From Nocardia thailandica NBRC 100428 (GTDB taxonomy: Bacteria > Actinomycetota > Actinomycetes > Mycobacteriales > Mycobacteriaceae): DNA of 45,079 bases. Below the pieces are notes generated by a model. The model was not told the DNA's origin and searched no databases. It saw only the letters and a list, made by a program, of their open reading frames with translations. This document shows, one piece after another, positions 16,645 to 30,407 of the stretch. Both the position numbers and the translations under genes were made by a program. The first letter of the stretch is position 1. Each line of letters begins with the position of its first letter. The stretch is taken from assembly GCF_000308795.1 (NCBI RefSeq), contig NZ_BAGK01000121.1, positions 1 to 45,079 of the forward strand, in the 5' to 3' direction.

Positions 16645-18138
16645 ATGACGCGGCATGTCGACGTACTGATCATCGGCGCCGGCCTCTCCGGAATCGGCAC
16701 GGCCTGCCACCTCACCCGCGAGCAGACCGGTCGCAGCTACGCGATCCTCGAGCGCCGGGAGAACATCGGCGGTACCTGGGACCTGTTCAAGTACCCCGGT
16801 ATCCGGTCCGACTCGGACATGCTCACCTTCGGCTTCGGCTTCCGGCCCTGGATCGGCACCAAGATCCTCGCCGACGGCGCGAGCATCCGGCAGTACGTCG
16901 AGGACACCGCGAAGGAATACGGCGTCACCGAGCACATCAACTTCGGCCGCAAGTTCGTCCACGCCGACTTCGACCGCGCCACCGCCACCTGGACGGTGCA
17001 GGCCCTGATCGAGGCCACCGGCGAGACCGAGACCTGGACCGCGAAGTTCCTGGTCGGCGCCTCGGGCTACTACAACTACGACGAGGGCTATCAGCCCGAG
17101 TTCCCCGGCGCCGCCGACTTCGCGGGACAGATCGTGCACCCGCAGCACTGGCCCGAGGACCTGGACTACCGGGGCAAGAAGGTCGTGGTCATCGGTTCCG
17201 GCGCCACCGCCATCACCCTCATCCCGTCGATGGCCGACGACGTCGCCCACATCACGATGCTGCAGCGCTCGCCCACCTACATCCAGGCGCTGCCGTCCGA
17301 GGACCCGTTCGCCGGCGGCTTCAAGCTGGCCCGGGTGCCCCAGGCCGTGGCCTACAAGATCGGCCGCGCGCGCAACATCGCCCTGCAGCGCGCCAGCTTC
17401 CAGCTCTCGCGCACCAACCCGGAGCTGGCCAAGAAGGTCATCCTGACCCAGATCAAGCTGCAGCTGGGCAACAAGGTCGACATGAAGCACTTCACGCCGT
17501 CCTACAACCCGTGGGACCAGCGCCTGTGCGTGGTGCCCAACGGCGACCTGTTCAAGGTGCTGAAGTCGGGCAAGGCCGACATCGTGACCGACCGCATCGC
17601 GAAGTTCACCGAGAAGGGCATCCTGCTGGAGTCCGGCCAGGAGCTCGAGGCCGACATCATCGTCAGCGCGACCGGCCTGAACGTGCAGATCCTCGGCGGC
17701 GCGTCCATGTCGATCGACGGCGAGCCGGTGAAGTTCAACGAGACCGTCGCCTACAAGAGCGTCCTGTACTCCGACATCCCGAACTTCCTGATGATCCTGG
17801 GCTACACCAACGCCTCCTGGACCCTGAAGGCCGACCTCGCCGCGGCCTACCTGTGCCGGGTGCTCAACCTGATGCGCGACCGCGGCTACGACAAGTTCGA
17901 GGTGCACGCCGAGCCCGAGGACATCGCGCCGGAGTCGCTGATGGGCGGGGCGCTGACCTCCGGCTACATCCAGCGCGGCGACGGCGTCATGCCGCGTCAG
18001 GGTGCCCGTGGCGCCTGGAAGCTGATCAACAACTACTACCGCGACCGCGCGCTGATGCACAAGGCGCCCATCGAGGACGGTGTGCTGCAGTTCAGCAAGG
18101 TCCGCGCGAACGCGGGCAAGGCCGCCGCCGGCGCCTGA
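16645..18138 (+). CDS. Flavin-containing monooxygenase / Baeyer-Villiger type (EthA-like)
   Basis: A 497-residue FAD/NADPH monooxygenase. The FAD motif is VLIIGAGLSGIGTACHL (about 7-23); NIGGTWDLFKYPGIRSDSDM matches the EthA subgroup; IVHPQHWPEDLDYRGKKVVV contains the Baeyer-Villiger-type fingerprint; VIGSGATAITLIP is the NADPH site; NPWDQRLCVVPNGDLF and ILGYTNASWTLKADL are also EthA hallmarks. EthA-type enzymes oxidise ketones and activate ethionamide; here the natural substrate is unknown. It lies 68 bp after the DprE1-like gene and is closed by a strong terminator. Confidence 0.92.
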   Translation: MTRHVDVLIIGAGLSGIGTACHLTREQTGRSYAILERRENIGGTWDLFKYPGIRSDSDMLTFGFGFRPWIGTKILADGASIRQYVEDTAKEYGVTEHINFGRKFVHADFDRATATWTVQALIEATGETETWTAKFLVGASGYYNYDEGYQPEFPGAADFAGQIVHPQHWPEDLDYRGKKVVVIGSGATAITLIPSMADDVAHITMLQRSPTYIQALPSEDPFAGGFKLARVPQAVAYKIGRARNIALQRASFQLSRTNPELAKKVILTQIKLQLGNKVDMKHFTPSYNPWDQRLCVVPNGDLFKVLKSGKADIVTDRIAKFTEKGILLESGQELEADIIVSATGLNVQILGGASMSIDGEPVKFNETVAYKSVLYSDIPNFLMILGYTNASWTLKADLAAAYLCRVLNLMRDRGYDKFEVHAEPEDIAPESLMGGALTSGYIQRGDGVMPRQGARGAWKLINNYYRDRALMHKAPIEDGVLQFSKVRANAGKAAAGA

Positions 18139-18152
18139 CCGACCGCGTCTCC

Positions 18153-18186
18153 CGGCCCCCACGCATGCCGTGCGTGGGGGCCGTTT
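18153..18186 (+). terminator. Rho-independent terminator after the EthA-like gene
   Basis: A perfect 13-bp stem, CGGCCCCCACGCA pairing with TGCGTGGGGGCCG (18153-18165 and 18171-18183), loop TGCCG, followed by TTT. It begins 14 bp after the stop codon and separates the monooxygenase from the glnX operon. Confidence 0.85.
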
Positions 18187-18298
18187 CGTGTCCGGAGCCG
18201 GACTGCGCTGGCGCCCAGGCGATCACACGGCCGGATTGCTTCGCCTCCCGTACTATCGCGATCGAGGGACACCGCCCGGGGAGATGAAGGAGGACGGT

Positions 18299-19570
18299 GT
18301 GAGATCGCGCCTTCCGGCGGCCGTGCGCGCGGCGGGGGTGTGGCTGCGGCGTTTCGCGCGGACCACGCCGGGCCTGATCGGCGCGCTCATCGTGGTGCTG
18401 ACGGTGCTGTGCGTCGCGGCCGGGCTCACCGCGGGTCGCCAGTTCGACGCCAAGATCGAACGCGGCGACCGCGCGCTCGCCCAGACCGAGCCGCTGGCCT
18501 TCGCGGCGCAGCGCCTGTTCGTCGCGCTGTCGACGGCCGACGCGAGCGCGGCCGCGGCCTTCCTGTCCGGCGGCATCGAATCCACCGAGGTCCGCGGCCG
18601 GTACGAGCAGGCGCTGGCCGAGGCCGCGGTGTCGCTGGCCGACGCGACCGCGGGCGCCGGGGACGAACAGACCAGGGCGGTCGTGGCGCGCATCGCCGCC
18701 GACCTGCCCACCTACACGGGCCTGGTGGAGACCGCGCGGGCCAACAACCGGCAGGGTCACCCCGTCGGCTCGGCCTACCTGCGGCAGGCCTCCGAACTCA
18801 TGCAGACCTCGCTGCTGCCGCGCGCCCAGGAGCTCGAGGACGCCCGCACCGACGCCGTGCGAGCCGATCAGGACGCGATCGGCGCCGTCCCGTACACCAC
18901 GGTGGTCCTGCTGGTCCTCGTGCTCGCGGTCTGCGCGGGCGGCTCGGTCCTGCTGACGCGGCGCACCAACCGGCGCGTGAATGTCGGTGTCGCCGTGGCC
19001 GGTTGCGCCACCGTGCTGGCCCTGCTGTGGGGCCTCGGCGCCACGCTGGCCGCCGGGCAGCTGCTCGACCGCGGCGCCGGGGGCGCCGGCGCGCGCGCCG
19101 ACGACCTCGCCCAGGCGCGGATCCTGGCCCAGCGGGCCCGCACCGACGAAATGCTCGGCCTGATCACCCGCGGCGACATCACCGGTTCCGAGGACGCCTA
19201 CCGCACCCACACCGGCGACCTGCGCGGGCGGCTCACCGCGGCCGGGATCGGCCACTCGGAGGCCGAACGCGCCCTGGTGAGCTGGGAATCCGGGCACCGC
19301 ACCCAACTGGCGGCCTACGAGTCGGCCGACTACACCCGGGCGGTGGCCCAGGCGATCGGCGGCGGCCCCGACGGCTCCGAGCGCAGCTTCGACCGCCTCG
19401 ACACCGCGCTGCGCACCGAACTCGCCCAGGCCCGCACCGATCTGCGCGACGGGGTGTACGCGGCGCGGACGGTCCTGATCCCGAGTCCCTACGCACTGCC
19501 GTTGCTGCTGCTCGGCGCCGCCGCGGTGGCCGTCGGCGGGCTGTGGCCGCGCCTGAAGGAGTTCCTGTGA
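18299..19570 (+). CDS. glnX: Membrane sensor protein, GlnX homologue
   Basis: A 423-residue membrane protein with four hydrophobic helices: one near the N-terminus (LIGALIVVLTVLCVAAGL), two in the middle (TTVVLLVLVLAVCAGGSVLL and VGVAVAGCATVLALLWGLGA) and one at the C-terminus. Between them are two long helical extracytoplasmic regions of the four-helix-bundle type. Position directly before glnH and near pknG matches mycobacterial glnX, whose product passes the amino-acid signal captured by GlnH to PknG. The start GTG 18299 has AAGGAGG at ideal distance and is preferred over ATG 18284. A TACTAT -10 like box lies at 18251. Its stop overlaps the glnH start (GTGA). Confidence 0.85.
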   Translation: MRSRLPAAVRAAGVWLRRFARTTPGLIGALIVVLTVLCVAAGLTAGRQFDAKIERGDRALAQTEPLAFAAQRLFVALSTADASAAAAFLSGGIESTEVRGRYEQALAEAAVSLADATAGAGDEQTRAVVARIAADLPTYTGLVETARANNRQGHPVGSAYLRQASELMQTSLLPRAQELEDARTDAVRADQDAIGAVPYTTVVLLVLVLAVCAGGSVLLTRRTNRRVNVGVAVAGCATVLALLWGLGATLAAGQLLDRGAGGAGARADDLAQARILAQRARTDEMLGLITRGDITGSEDAYRTHTGDLRGRLTAAGIGHSEAERALVSWESGHRTQLAAYESADYTRAVAQAIGGGPDGSERSFDRLDTALRTELAQARTDLRDGVYAARTVLIPSPYALPLLLLGAAAVAVGGLWPRLKEFL

Positions 19571-20538
19571 GATCACGCGTGTGGCTGCCCGCGCTGGCGC
19601 TGGTCGCCGCGGTGACCGCCGGGTGCGGGTCGGCGCCGCCGCCCGCCGTGCCGACCGCGCGGGCGACGGCGCCGAAACTGCCGGGCGCCGAGATCGTCAC
19701 CCCCGCCGCCGCTCCGCCGGTGGCGACCGACACCTGCGACGCCGAGGCGACCCTGCGCCCGGGCGCCCGCTACGCGCCCGGGGCCATGCCCGCGGGCTCG
19801 CCGATGGCCGCCATCGTCGCCAACGGCAAGCTGCGCGTCGGCGTCGACCAGAACACCAACCTGTTCGGCTTCCGCGACCCGGCCACCGGCGAACTGCGCG
19901 GGTTCGACATCGACCTCGCCCGCGAGATCGCCCAGGACCTGTTCGGCGACCGCAACCGGGTGGAGTTCCGCTCCGTCACCGCGGCCGACCGGATCAAAGC
20001 GCTCACCGAGCACAAGGTCGACATGATCGTGCGCACCTTCACCGTCACCTGCGAGCGCCGCCGCGACGTCGACTTCTCCGCCGTGTACTACCGCGCCGTC
20101 GGCCGGGTCGCGGTCCTGGCCTCGTCCGGGATCACCGGCACGGCCGGGCTGTCGGGGAAGCGGCTGTGCGTGGCGCGCGGGACCACGGCCTACAACGAGC
20201 TGTCGCGGATGCCCTGGGCGGCGACCGCCCTGGTCGTCGCGACCAACACCGACTGCCTGGTGGCGTTGCAGCAGGGCCAGGTCGATTCGATCGCCACCGA
20301 CGAGGCCATCCTCTACGGCCTGGCCGAGGAGGAACCGAACCTGCGGATCGTCGGCGACCCGATCAGCTCGGGACGCTACGCGATCGGGCTCCCGCTGGGG
20401 CAGCCCGACCTGGTGCGGTTCGTCAACGGCGTGCTCGAGCGGGTCCGGTCCGACGGCACCTGGCAGCGGCTCTACCAGAATCACCTGGCGGTCCTCGGCC
20501 CCGCGCCCGCGCCGCCGGAGCCGAAGTACACGCCATGA
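19567..20538 (+). CDS. glnH: Solute-binding lipoprotein, GlnH homologue
   Basis: A 323-residue amino-acid-binding lipoprotein of the ABC periplasmic-binding type 3 family. Signal peptide with lipobox VTAGC (Cys20), a Pro/Ala-rich tether to about residue 60, then the binding domain with LRVGVDQNTNLFGFRDP, ELRGFDIDLAREIAQDLFG, MIVRTFTVTCERR and GKRLCVARGTTAYNEL. In mycobacteria GlnH binds aspartate/glutamate and signals through GlnX to PknG rather than feeding a transporter; no ABC permease or ATPase is encoded here, which fits that role. It overlaps glnX by 4 bp (GTGA), indicating coupled translation. The stop overlaps a 19-codon ORF (ATGA). Confidence 0.92.
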   Translation: MRSRVWLPALALVAAVTAGCGSAPPPAVPTARATAPKLPGAEIVTPAAAPPVATDTCDAEATLRPGARYAPGAMPAGSPMAAIVANGKLRVGVDQNTNLFGFRDPATGELRGFDIDLAREIAQDLFGDRNRVEFRSVTAADRIKALTEHKVDMIVRTFTVTCERRRDVDFSAVYYRAVGRVAVLASSGITGTAGLSGKRLCVARGTTAYNELSRMPWAATALVVATNTDCLVALQQGQVDSIATDEAILYGLAEEEPNLRIVGDPISSGRYAIGLPLGQPDLVRFVNGVLERVRSDGTWQRLYQNHLAVLGPAPAPPEPKYTP

Positions 20539-20590
20539 GCACGCCCCGTCCCCCCGTCACCCGACGCCGCCCCGGTTCCGGCGGACCCCG

Positions 20591-20594
<4 letters not shown>
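20535..20594 (+). CDS. 19-codon linker ORF between glnH and the helical protein gene
   Basis: MSTPRPPVTRRRPGSGGPR fills the 52-bp gap. Its ATG overlaps the glnH stop (ATGA at 20535) and its TGA overlaps the next GTG start (GTGA at 20591), so it carries ribosomes across the gap without a break. It may be a coupling ORF with no functional peptide, or a displaced N-terminus of the next gene. Confidence 0.4.
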
Positions 20595-25063
<4,469 letters not shown>

Positions 25064-25067
<4 letters not shown>

Positions 25068-26353
25068 GCGTCACCGAGACCGCCGGGTTGTCGATCGCGG
25101 TCGACCAGAACGAATTCCTCGCCGAGGGCGCCCACGTGGTCGACGCCGTCCTCACCGTCGCCACCGGCCCCGAGCTGGCCGCGGCCGCCACGCCCCCGCC
25201 GCGCCTGGAGATCCTGATCATCGACTGCTCCGGATCGATGGGCAACAACGGCAAGTTCGCCGCCGCCCGCCGGGCCACCGTGGCCGCCCTCGACGAGGTG
25301 CCCGACGGCACCGCCTTCGCCATCGTCGAGGGCACCGAGTCCGCGCGGCTGATCTATCCGACGGGGGCGCACTCCGCCCCGGCCGACAGCGCCCACCGGG
25401 CCGCCGCCCGCCGCGCCCTCGACCGCCTGCGGCCCGACGGCGGCACCGCCATCGGCAGCTGGCTGGCGCTGGCCCGGGAGATCGCCGGCGCGCACCCGGG
25501 TGCGCAGGCGCACGCCATCCTGCTCACCGACGGCAAGAACGAACACGAGCGTCCCGAACAGCTGGCCGCCGAACTCGACCGGGCCGAAGGCGTTTTCGTG
25601 TGCGACTGCCGCGGCGTCGGCGCGGACTGGGTGGCCGCCGAGCTGCGCGCGGTCTCCCAGAAGCTGTCCGGCGGCGCCGACCTGGTCGCCGACCCGGCCG
25701 ACCTGGCCGAGGACTTCGCGGCCATGATGCGCTCCTCGGTGGCCCGCTCGATTCCCGAACTGACGCTGCGGGTGTGGACCCCGGCCGGGGCGCGGGTGCG
25801 GATGGTCAAGCAGGTCGCCCCGGTGCTCGAGGACCTCACCGGCCGCCGGACCGACCAGGGCCCGCAGGTGGGGGAGTACCCGCTGTCGTCGTGGGGCAGC
25901 GAGGAACGCGAGTACCACGTGCAGGTCGACCTCGAACCCGCCGCGCCCGGGCGGGAGAAGCTGGCGGCGCGGCTGGCGGTGGTCGCCGCGGGCGAGGTCC
26001 TCGGGCAGGGGCTGGTGCGCGCGGTCTGGACCACCGACACCTCGCTGTCCACGCGGATCAGCACCCGCGTCGCCCACTACACCGGACAGGTCGAGCTCGC
26101 CGCCGCGGTCCAGGAGGGGCTGGAGGCCCGCCGCAACGGCGACGTGCCGACGGCCACCGCGAAGCTGCGGCGGGCGGTGGAACTCGCGGCCGCGTCCGGC
26201 CACGAGGACACCGCCAAACTGCTGCGCAACGTGGTCGAGGTGGACGAGCGCGACGGCACGGTCCGGCTGCGCGGCCACGTCGCCGCCGCCGACGAGCTGG
26301 CCCTCGACATCCGCTCGACCAAGACGACGCGGGTGCGGCCGGAAGGATCCTGA
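25064..26353 (+). CDS. von Willebrand factor A domain protein
   Basis: A 429-residue soluble protein. The vWA domain occupies about residues 40-230 with a complete MIDAS: IDCSGSMG (DxSxS), the Thr in DGGTAIGSW and the Asp in LLTDGKNEH. It is followed by a beta-rich segment (LTLRVWTPAGARVRMVK to about 350) and a helical C-terminus that resembles a short TPR-like hairpin (VQEGLEARRNGDVPTATAKL). vWA domains of this type bind metal and protein partners, and are often found with kinases, PP2C and FHA proteins. ATG 25064 overlaps the phosphatase stop (ATGA). Confidence 0.88.
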
Positions 26354-26355
26354 CG

Positions 26356-27018
26356 ATGCCGGTGTGCCCCGACGGCCACGTCTCGACGGCCCTGGACTAC
26401 TGCGACGTCTGCGGGGCCGCGCTCGCCACCGCCCCCGCACCGGATCCGGTGCCGCTGCGGCTGTGCCCGAACTGCGCGACGCCCTCGGGCGGGCGGTTCT
26501 GCGAGAGCTGCGGCCACGATTCGGCCCTGCCCGCGCCGCGCGGCCCGGCCGTCGGCGCCGCGCAGGCGACGGTGATCACCGAGGCGCCGGTGCCCGCGGG
26601 CGCGCCGGTGTGGTTCGCGACCGTCGGCGCGGACCGCGAGTACTACGCGCGCGTCCTCGCCCGCGAGGGCCCCGACGCCGAGCAGGTCGGCTTTCCCGGC
26701 TTCTTCCCGCGGCGGCGCATCCGGCTCGCGGGGCCGGAGATCCTCATCGGCAAACGGTCCGTGTCCCAGGGCGTCGAACCCGGGATCGACCTCTCGCTCG
26801 CGCCCGCCGACGCCGGGGTCTCCCGCGTGCACGCGATGATCCGGCTCGACGGCACCGAACTGACCGTCACCGACCTCGGTTCCACCAACGGCACCTGCCT
26901 CAACGGCGACGACCGCCCGCTGCGCCCGCAGGCGCCCGCGGTGCTGCGCGACGGCGACCGCATCCACGTGGGGGCCTGGACGACCATCGTCGTGTCGCTC
27001 GGCCCCGCCGAATCGTAG
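26356..27018 (+). CDS. FHA domain protein with N-terminal cysteine ribbons
   Basis: A 220-residue soluble protein. It begins with CPDGH...CDVC (Cys4, 16, 19) and a second ribbon CPNC...CESC (Cys37, 40, 49, 52), then a linker and a C-terminal FHA domain (about 115-215) with ILIGKR, SRVHAMIRL and DLGSTNGTCLNGD, which supply the phosphothreonine-binding Arg, Ser and Asn. It is a plausible PknG substrate or reader, as GarA is in mycobacteria, but GarA lacks these ribbons and lies elsewhere in the genome. The start ATG 26356 has GGAAGGA before it, 2 bp after the vWA stop. It is the last gene of the operon. Confidence 0.92.
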   Translation: MPVCPDGHVSTALDYCDVCGAALATAPAPDPVPLRLCPNCATPSGGRFCESCGHDSALPAPRGPAVGAAQATVITEAPVPAGAPVWFATVGADREYYARVLAREGPDAEQVGFPGFFPRRRIRLAGPEILIGKRSVSQGVEPGIDLSLAPADAGVSRVHAMIRLDGTELTVTDLGSTNGTCLNGDDRPLRPQAPAVLRDGDRIHVGAWTTIVVSLGPAES

Positions 27019-27051
27019 ACAACGCATTTCGCCGTCCGTAGGGTCGCGGAC

Positions 27052-27906
27052 ATGACGAAGTTCGACGGCAAGACCTGTCTGATCACCGGCGCGGCGAGCG
27101 GCCTCGGCCGGGCCACCGCCTTCGCCGCCGCGGACAAGGGCGCCGCGCTGATCCTCACCGACATCACCGCCGACGCCCTCGAGAGCACCGCCCGGGAGAT
27201 CCGCGAGCGCGGCGGCGAGGTCGTGCTGGCCGAGGCCGCCGACGTCAGCGACCATACCGCCGTCGTCGGCCTGGCCGCGAGGGTCCACGAACTCGTCGGC
27301 CACGTCGACATCGTGATGAACGTGGCGGGCATCGCCACCTGGGGCACCGTCGACAAGCTCACCCACCAGCAGTGGCGGCGGACCGTCGACATCAACCTCA
27401 TGGGACCCATCCATGTCATCGAGGAGTTCCTGCCGCCCATGATCGCGGCCGGTCGCGGCGGGCACCTGGTCAACGTGTCCTCGGCGGCGGGCCTGTTCGG
27501 TCTGCCCTGGCACGCGCCCTACAGCGCGACCAAGTTCGGCCTGCGCGGGGTGTCGGAGGTGCTGCGCTTCGACCTGCGCCGGCACCGGATCGGCGTCAGC
27601 CTGGTCTGTCCCGGCGCGATGGCCACCCCCATGGTCGACAGCGTCGACATCGCCGGCGTCGACCGCAACGCCGAGGCCCTGCAGAAGGCCATGAAGCAGT
27701 TCCTGCGCCACGCCGTGACCCCCGAACAGGCGGCCGCCGCGGTCGTCAAGGGCGTCGAGCGCAACCGCTACTACGTCTACACCTCCCATGACATCCGCCT
27801 CGCGCACTGGGGCCAGCGCTACGTGCCGTTCGGCTACGACCTCGTCATGCGCGCGATGAACAACTTCATGACCTCCTACGCGCACAAGAATTCCCTGGTC
27901 CGTTGA
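27052..27906 (+). CDS. SDR family oxidoreductase
   Basis: A 284-residue classical short-chain dehydrogenase. CLITGAASGLGRATAFAAAD is the TGxxxGxG cofactor motif, NVAGIA the NAG motif, NVSSAAG the catalytic Ser, and YSATK the catalytic YxxxK. The C-terminal extension (RYYVYTSHDIRLAHWGQRY) is typical of the mycobacterial-type SDRs that act on lipid or steroid-like ketones, but the substrate is not readable. A TAGGGT -10 box at 27039-27044 lies seven bases before ATG 27052, so it has its own, probably leaderless, promoter and is not part of the pknG operon. Confidence 0.93.
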   Translation: MTKFDGKTCLITGAASGLGRATAFAAADKGAALILTDITADALESTAREIRERGGEVVLAEAADVSDHTAVVGLAARVHELVGHVDIVMNVAGIATWGTVDKLTHQQWRRTVDINLMGPIHVIEEFLPPMIAAGRGGHLVNVSSAAGLFGLPWHAPYSATKFGLRGVSEVLRFDLRRHRIGVSLVCPGAMATPMVDSVDIAGVDRNAEALQKAMKQFLRHAVTPEQAAAAVVKGVERNRYYVYTSHDIRLAHWGQRYVPFGYDLVMRAMNNFMTSYAHKNSLVR

Positions 27907-27940
27907 GCGCCGCGGCGACCGGACGGCAACCGGTCCGGGC

Positions 27941-28882
27941 TCAGCCCGTCAGGGTCGCCGGGTCGGTGTTGGCGCCGCACAGGATCACCGCGACCCGCTC
28001 GTCCGCCGCGGGCCGGTAGGCCGGCCCGTCCGGTCCGTCGAGCAGGGCCGCGTAGGCGGTGGCGGCGCCGTGTTCGACCGCGATCCGGTGCCGGTCCCAC
28101 AGCGCGCGTCGCGCGGTGACGATCGCCTCGTCGTCGAGGACGACCGAGGACACCGACGGGTCGGTCGCCAGCTCGTAGGCGGTCTGCGACACGATCGGCG
28201 CGCCCAGCGAGTCGGCCGCCACCGAATCGACCGGGACCTCGACCGGCGCCCCGGCGGCCAGCGCCGCGTGCAGGGTCGCGCAGCCCTTCGGCTCCACCGC
28301 CACCGTGCGCACCCCGTGGTGTCGCGCGGCGACCGCGGTCCCCGCGAACAGCCCGCCGCCGCCCACCGCGACGAGCACCGTGTCGATCCCGGGAACCGCG
28401 GCCAGCAACTCCCTGGTCAACGTCCCGGCGCCCGCCGCGATCAGGGGGTGGTCGTAGGCGTGGGAGGCCAGCGCCCCCGACGCGGCGGCGAACTCGCGGC
28501 ACGCGGCGGCCGCGGCCGGGTAGTCGCGCCCGAACCGCACCTCGGCGCCGAGCTCACGAAGTCGCGCGATCTTCACGGGCGGGGCTGTTTCGGGCAGGAA
28601 AACGGTCGCCGGGACCCCCGCCGAGGCGGCCGCCCAGGCACACGCCAGCCCCGCGTTTCCCCCGGACGCGATGGTCAGACCGGCCGCGGGCAGGGCGCCC
28701 GTCTCGGCGTGCGCCCGCACGAAATTCTGCGCGCCGCGCGCCTTGAACGTGCCCGTGAACTGCAGGAACTCCAGCGCGAAGAAGACCGGTCCCGCCGGGT
28801 CGGCCCGCGCGGTGCTCAGCGGACGGATCCGTCCGGCGATCCGGTGCGCGGCCTGCTCGACATCGGCGTAGGTGAACGGCAC
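27941..28882 (-). CDS. Threonine/serine dehydratase-like PLP enzyme
   Basis: A 313-residue fold-type II PLP enzyme. Lys in FTGTFKARGAQN forms the PLP aldimine; ASGGNAGLACAWAAA is the phosphate-near Asn loop (SSGNHG in classic enzymes); VAVGGGGLFAG is the PLP-phosphate-binding glycine loop. It probably deaminates serine or threonine, or acts as a related racemase/dehydratase; there is no C-terminal regulatory domain, so it is the catabolic type. On the minus strand TATAGT lies six bases before GTG 28882, pointing to a leaderless transcript. It is convergent with the SDR gene, 34 bp apart. Confidence 0.9.
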   Translation of the reverse strand: MPFTYADVEQAAHRIAGRIRPLSTARADPAGPVFFALEFLQFTGTFKARGAQNFVRAHAETGALPAAGLTIASGGNAGLACAWAAASAGVPATVFLPETAPPVKIARLRELGAEVRFGRDYPAAAAACREFAAASGALASHAYDHPLIAAGAGTLTRELLAAVPGIDTVLVAVGGGGLFAGTAVAARHHGVRTVAVEPKGCATLHAALAAGAPVEVPVDSVAADSLGAPIVSQTAYELATDPSVSSVVLDDEAIVTARRALWDRHRIAVEHGAATAYAALLDGPDGPAYRPAADERVAVILCGANTDPATLTG

Positions 28883-29051
28883 TCCCCGACTATAGGCAGC
28901 GACGCCGAGTGTTACGGAAGGTTTACAAACGCGTCATCTGGTAACCCCACTAACGGTTCAAACCAGCTCGAGAGCGGGACGACGCGTCGGGGTCGGAGGC
29001 GACAGCGCCGGCCCGGTCAGGCGCGCCCGCGTGTCAGCAAAGGATGGAATC

Positions 29052-29762
29052 GTGAGCGCGAGCCTGATGATCGTCGACGACGACGCCCGGATGCGTGGTG
29101 CGTTGCGCCGTGCGATGGAGGACGAGGGATACGACGTCGCGGAAGCCGGTGTGCCCGACGACGCACTGACCAGGCTGCGCTGTGACGGCGCGCCCGACAT
29201 GATGATCGTGGATCTGATGCGGGGGGAGACCGACGGGTTCGACTGCATCCGTGAGATCCGCCGCGACCACGACGTGCCGATCATGGTGATCAGCACCCGC
29301 GACGACACCCACGACGTGGTCGCCGCCCTGGAGGCCGGTGCCGACGATTTCGTGACGAAACCGTTCGAGATCAAGGAGGTGACCGCGCGCATGCGGGCGC
29401 TGCGGCGCCGGGCCCGCCTCGCCGCCGACCGCGACGCCGTCGTGGAAACCGTCCTCGACGCCGACCCGGTCGCGCCGCTGGTACTCGCGGCGGACGCGGG
29501 CACCGTGCGCCGCGGCGATCGCGACGTGCACCTGACGGTCACCGAGTTCCGGCTGCTGTGCGAACTCGCCGACGCCGCCGGCCGGGTGCTGAGCCGCGCC
29601 ACGCTGCTGGAACGCGTGTGGGATCACGGCTTCTACGGTGACGAACGCATCGTCGACGTCCACGTCCGGCGCCTGCGGACCAAGATCGAACGCGACCCCG
29701 GCGACCCCCGCCTGGTGGTCACCGTGCGGGGACTCGGCTATCGATTGGACCCCTTGTCGTAG
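29052..29762 (+). CDS. OmpR/PhoB family response regulator, orphan
   Basis: A 236-residue two-component response regulator. Receiver domain: LMIVDDDARMRGALRR (acidic pocket), phospho-acceptor Asp in MIVDLMRGETDGFD, Thr in VISTRDD and Lys in FVTKPFE. The C-terminal winged helix carries HLTVTEFRLLCELA and VDVHVRRLRTKIE. The loop after the phospho-Asp reads MRGETDG instead of the usual MMPGMDG. The start GTG 29052 is preceded by AAAGGA. No histidine kinase lies in this stretch, so it is an orphan here. It ends 97 bp before ectA on the same strand, making regulation of, or by, osmotic stress a reasonable guess. Confidence 0.92.
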   Translation: MSASLMIVDDDARMRGALRRAMEDEGYDVAEAGVPDDALTRLRCDGAPDMMIVDLMRGETDGFDCIREIRRDHDVPIMVISTRDDTHDVVAALEAGADDFVTKPFEIKEVTARMRALRRRARLAADRDAVVETVLDADPVAPLVLAADAGTVRRGDRDVHLTVTEFRLLCELADAAGRVLSRATLLERVWDHGFYGDERIVDVHVRRLRTKIERDPGDPRLVVTVRGLGYRLDPLS

Positions 29763-29796
29763 AAACTGTGTTGCGCGTTACGGTTTGGGCGTGATC

Positions 29797-29829
29797 GTCA
29801 TCCGACCGCAAAGATCTCGACCGGATGAC
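29797..29829. promoter_or_regulatory. Inverted repeat upstream of ectA
   Basis: Two perfect 8-base arms, GTCATCCG (29797-29804) and CGGATGAC (29822-29829), separated by 17 bp, centred about 46 bp before the ectA ATG. Arm centres are about 25 bp apart. It could bind a dimeric regulator of ectABCD, possibly the neighbouring response regulator. Confidence 0.45.
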
Positions 29830-29858
29830 CGCAATATGGGCAGGTCACCGTTGATTGC

Positions 29859-30407
29859 ATGTCAGCACCGACACTGTCCGTCCAGACCGCCGACGCGCCG
29901 GGTCCGGAGCTGCGGCTGCGCCCACCGCGTGTGGGCGACGCCGCCCAGCTCTGGCGCATCGCTCGCGACTCGCGAGCACTAGATCTCAACTCGAGCTACG
30001 CCTACCTGCTGTGGTGTCGTGACTACGCCGCCACCTCGCTGGTCGCCGAATACGACGGCGACGTAGTCGGATTCGTCATCGGCTACCTGCGGCCGCAGGC
30101 CCCCGACACCCTGTTCGTCTGGCAGATCGCCGTCGACGAGCGGGCGCGGGGCCGCGGTGTGGCCGCCGCGCTGCTACATCGTCTGCTCGACATCACCACC
30201 GCCGTGGGTGCTCCGAACCTGGAGACCACCATCACCGGCGACAACACCGCCTCGCAGGCGCTCTTCGGCGCCCTCGCCCGCGACCGGGGCGCGACCCTGC
30301 GCACCGTCGCGTTGTTCGCGGCAGGCGACTTCCCCGACACCCACTCGGCCGAAGACCTCTACGTCATCACACCCGCCACCCCGGCGAGCCAGGAGGAACG
30401 ACGATGA
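29859..30407 (+). CDS. ectA: L-2,4-diaminobutyrate acetyltransferase (ectoine pathway)
   Basis: EctA acetylates diaminobutyrate with acetyl-CoA to give N-gamma-acetyl-diaminobutyrate. The 182-residue GNAT protein shows ELRLRPPRVGDAAQLWRIAR, then LDLNSSYAYLLWCRDYAATS, the EctA signature, the acetyl-CoA loop VDERARGRGVAAALLHRLL, and LETTITGDNTASQALF. It is the first gene of an ectABCD operon with each junction overlapping. The start is ATG 29859; the ribosome-binding site is weak. An inverted repeat lies upstream. Confidence 0.97.
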   Translation: MSAPTLSVQTADAPGPELRLRPPRVGDAAQLWRIARDSRALDLNSSYAYLLWCRDYAATSLVAEYDGDVVGFVIGYLRPQAPDTLFVWQIAVDERARGRGVAAALLHRLLDITTAVGAPNLETTITGDNTASQALFGALARDRGATLRTVALFAAGDFPDTHSAEDLYVITPATPASQEERR

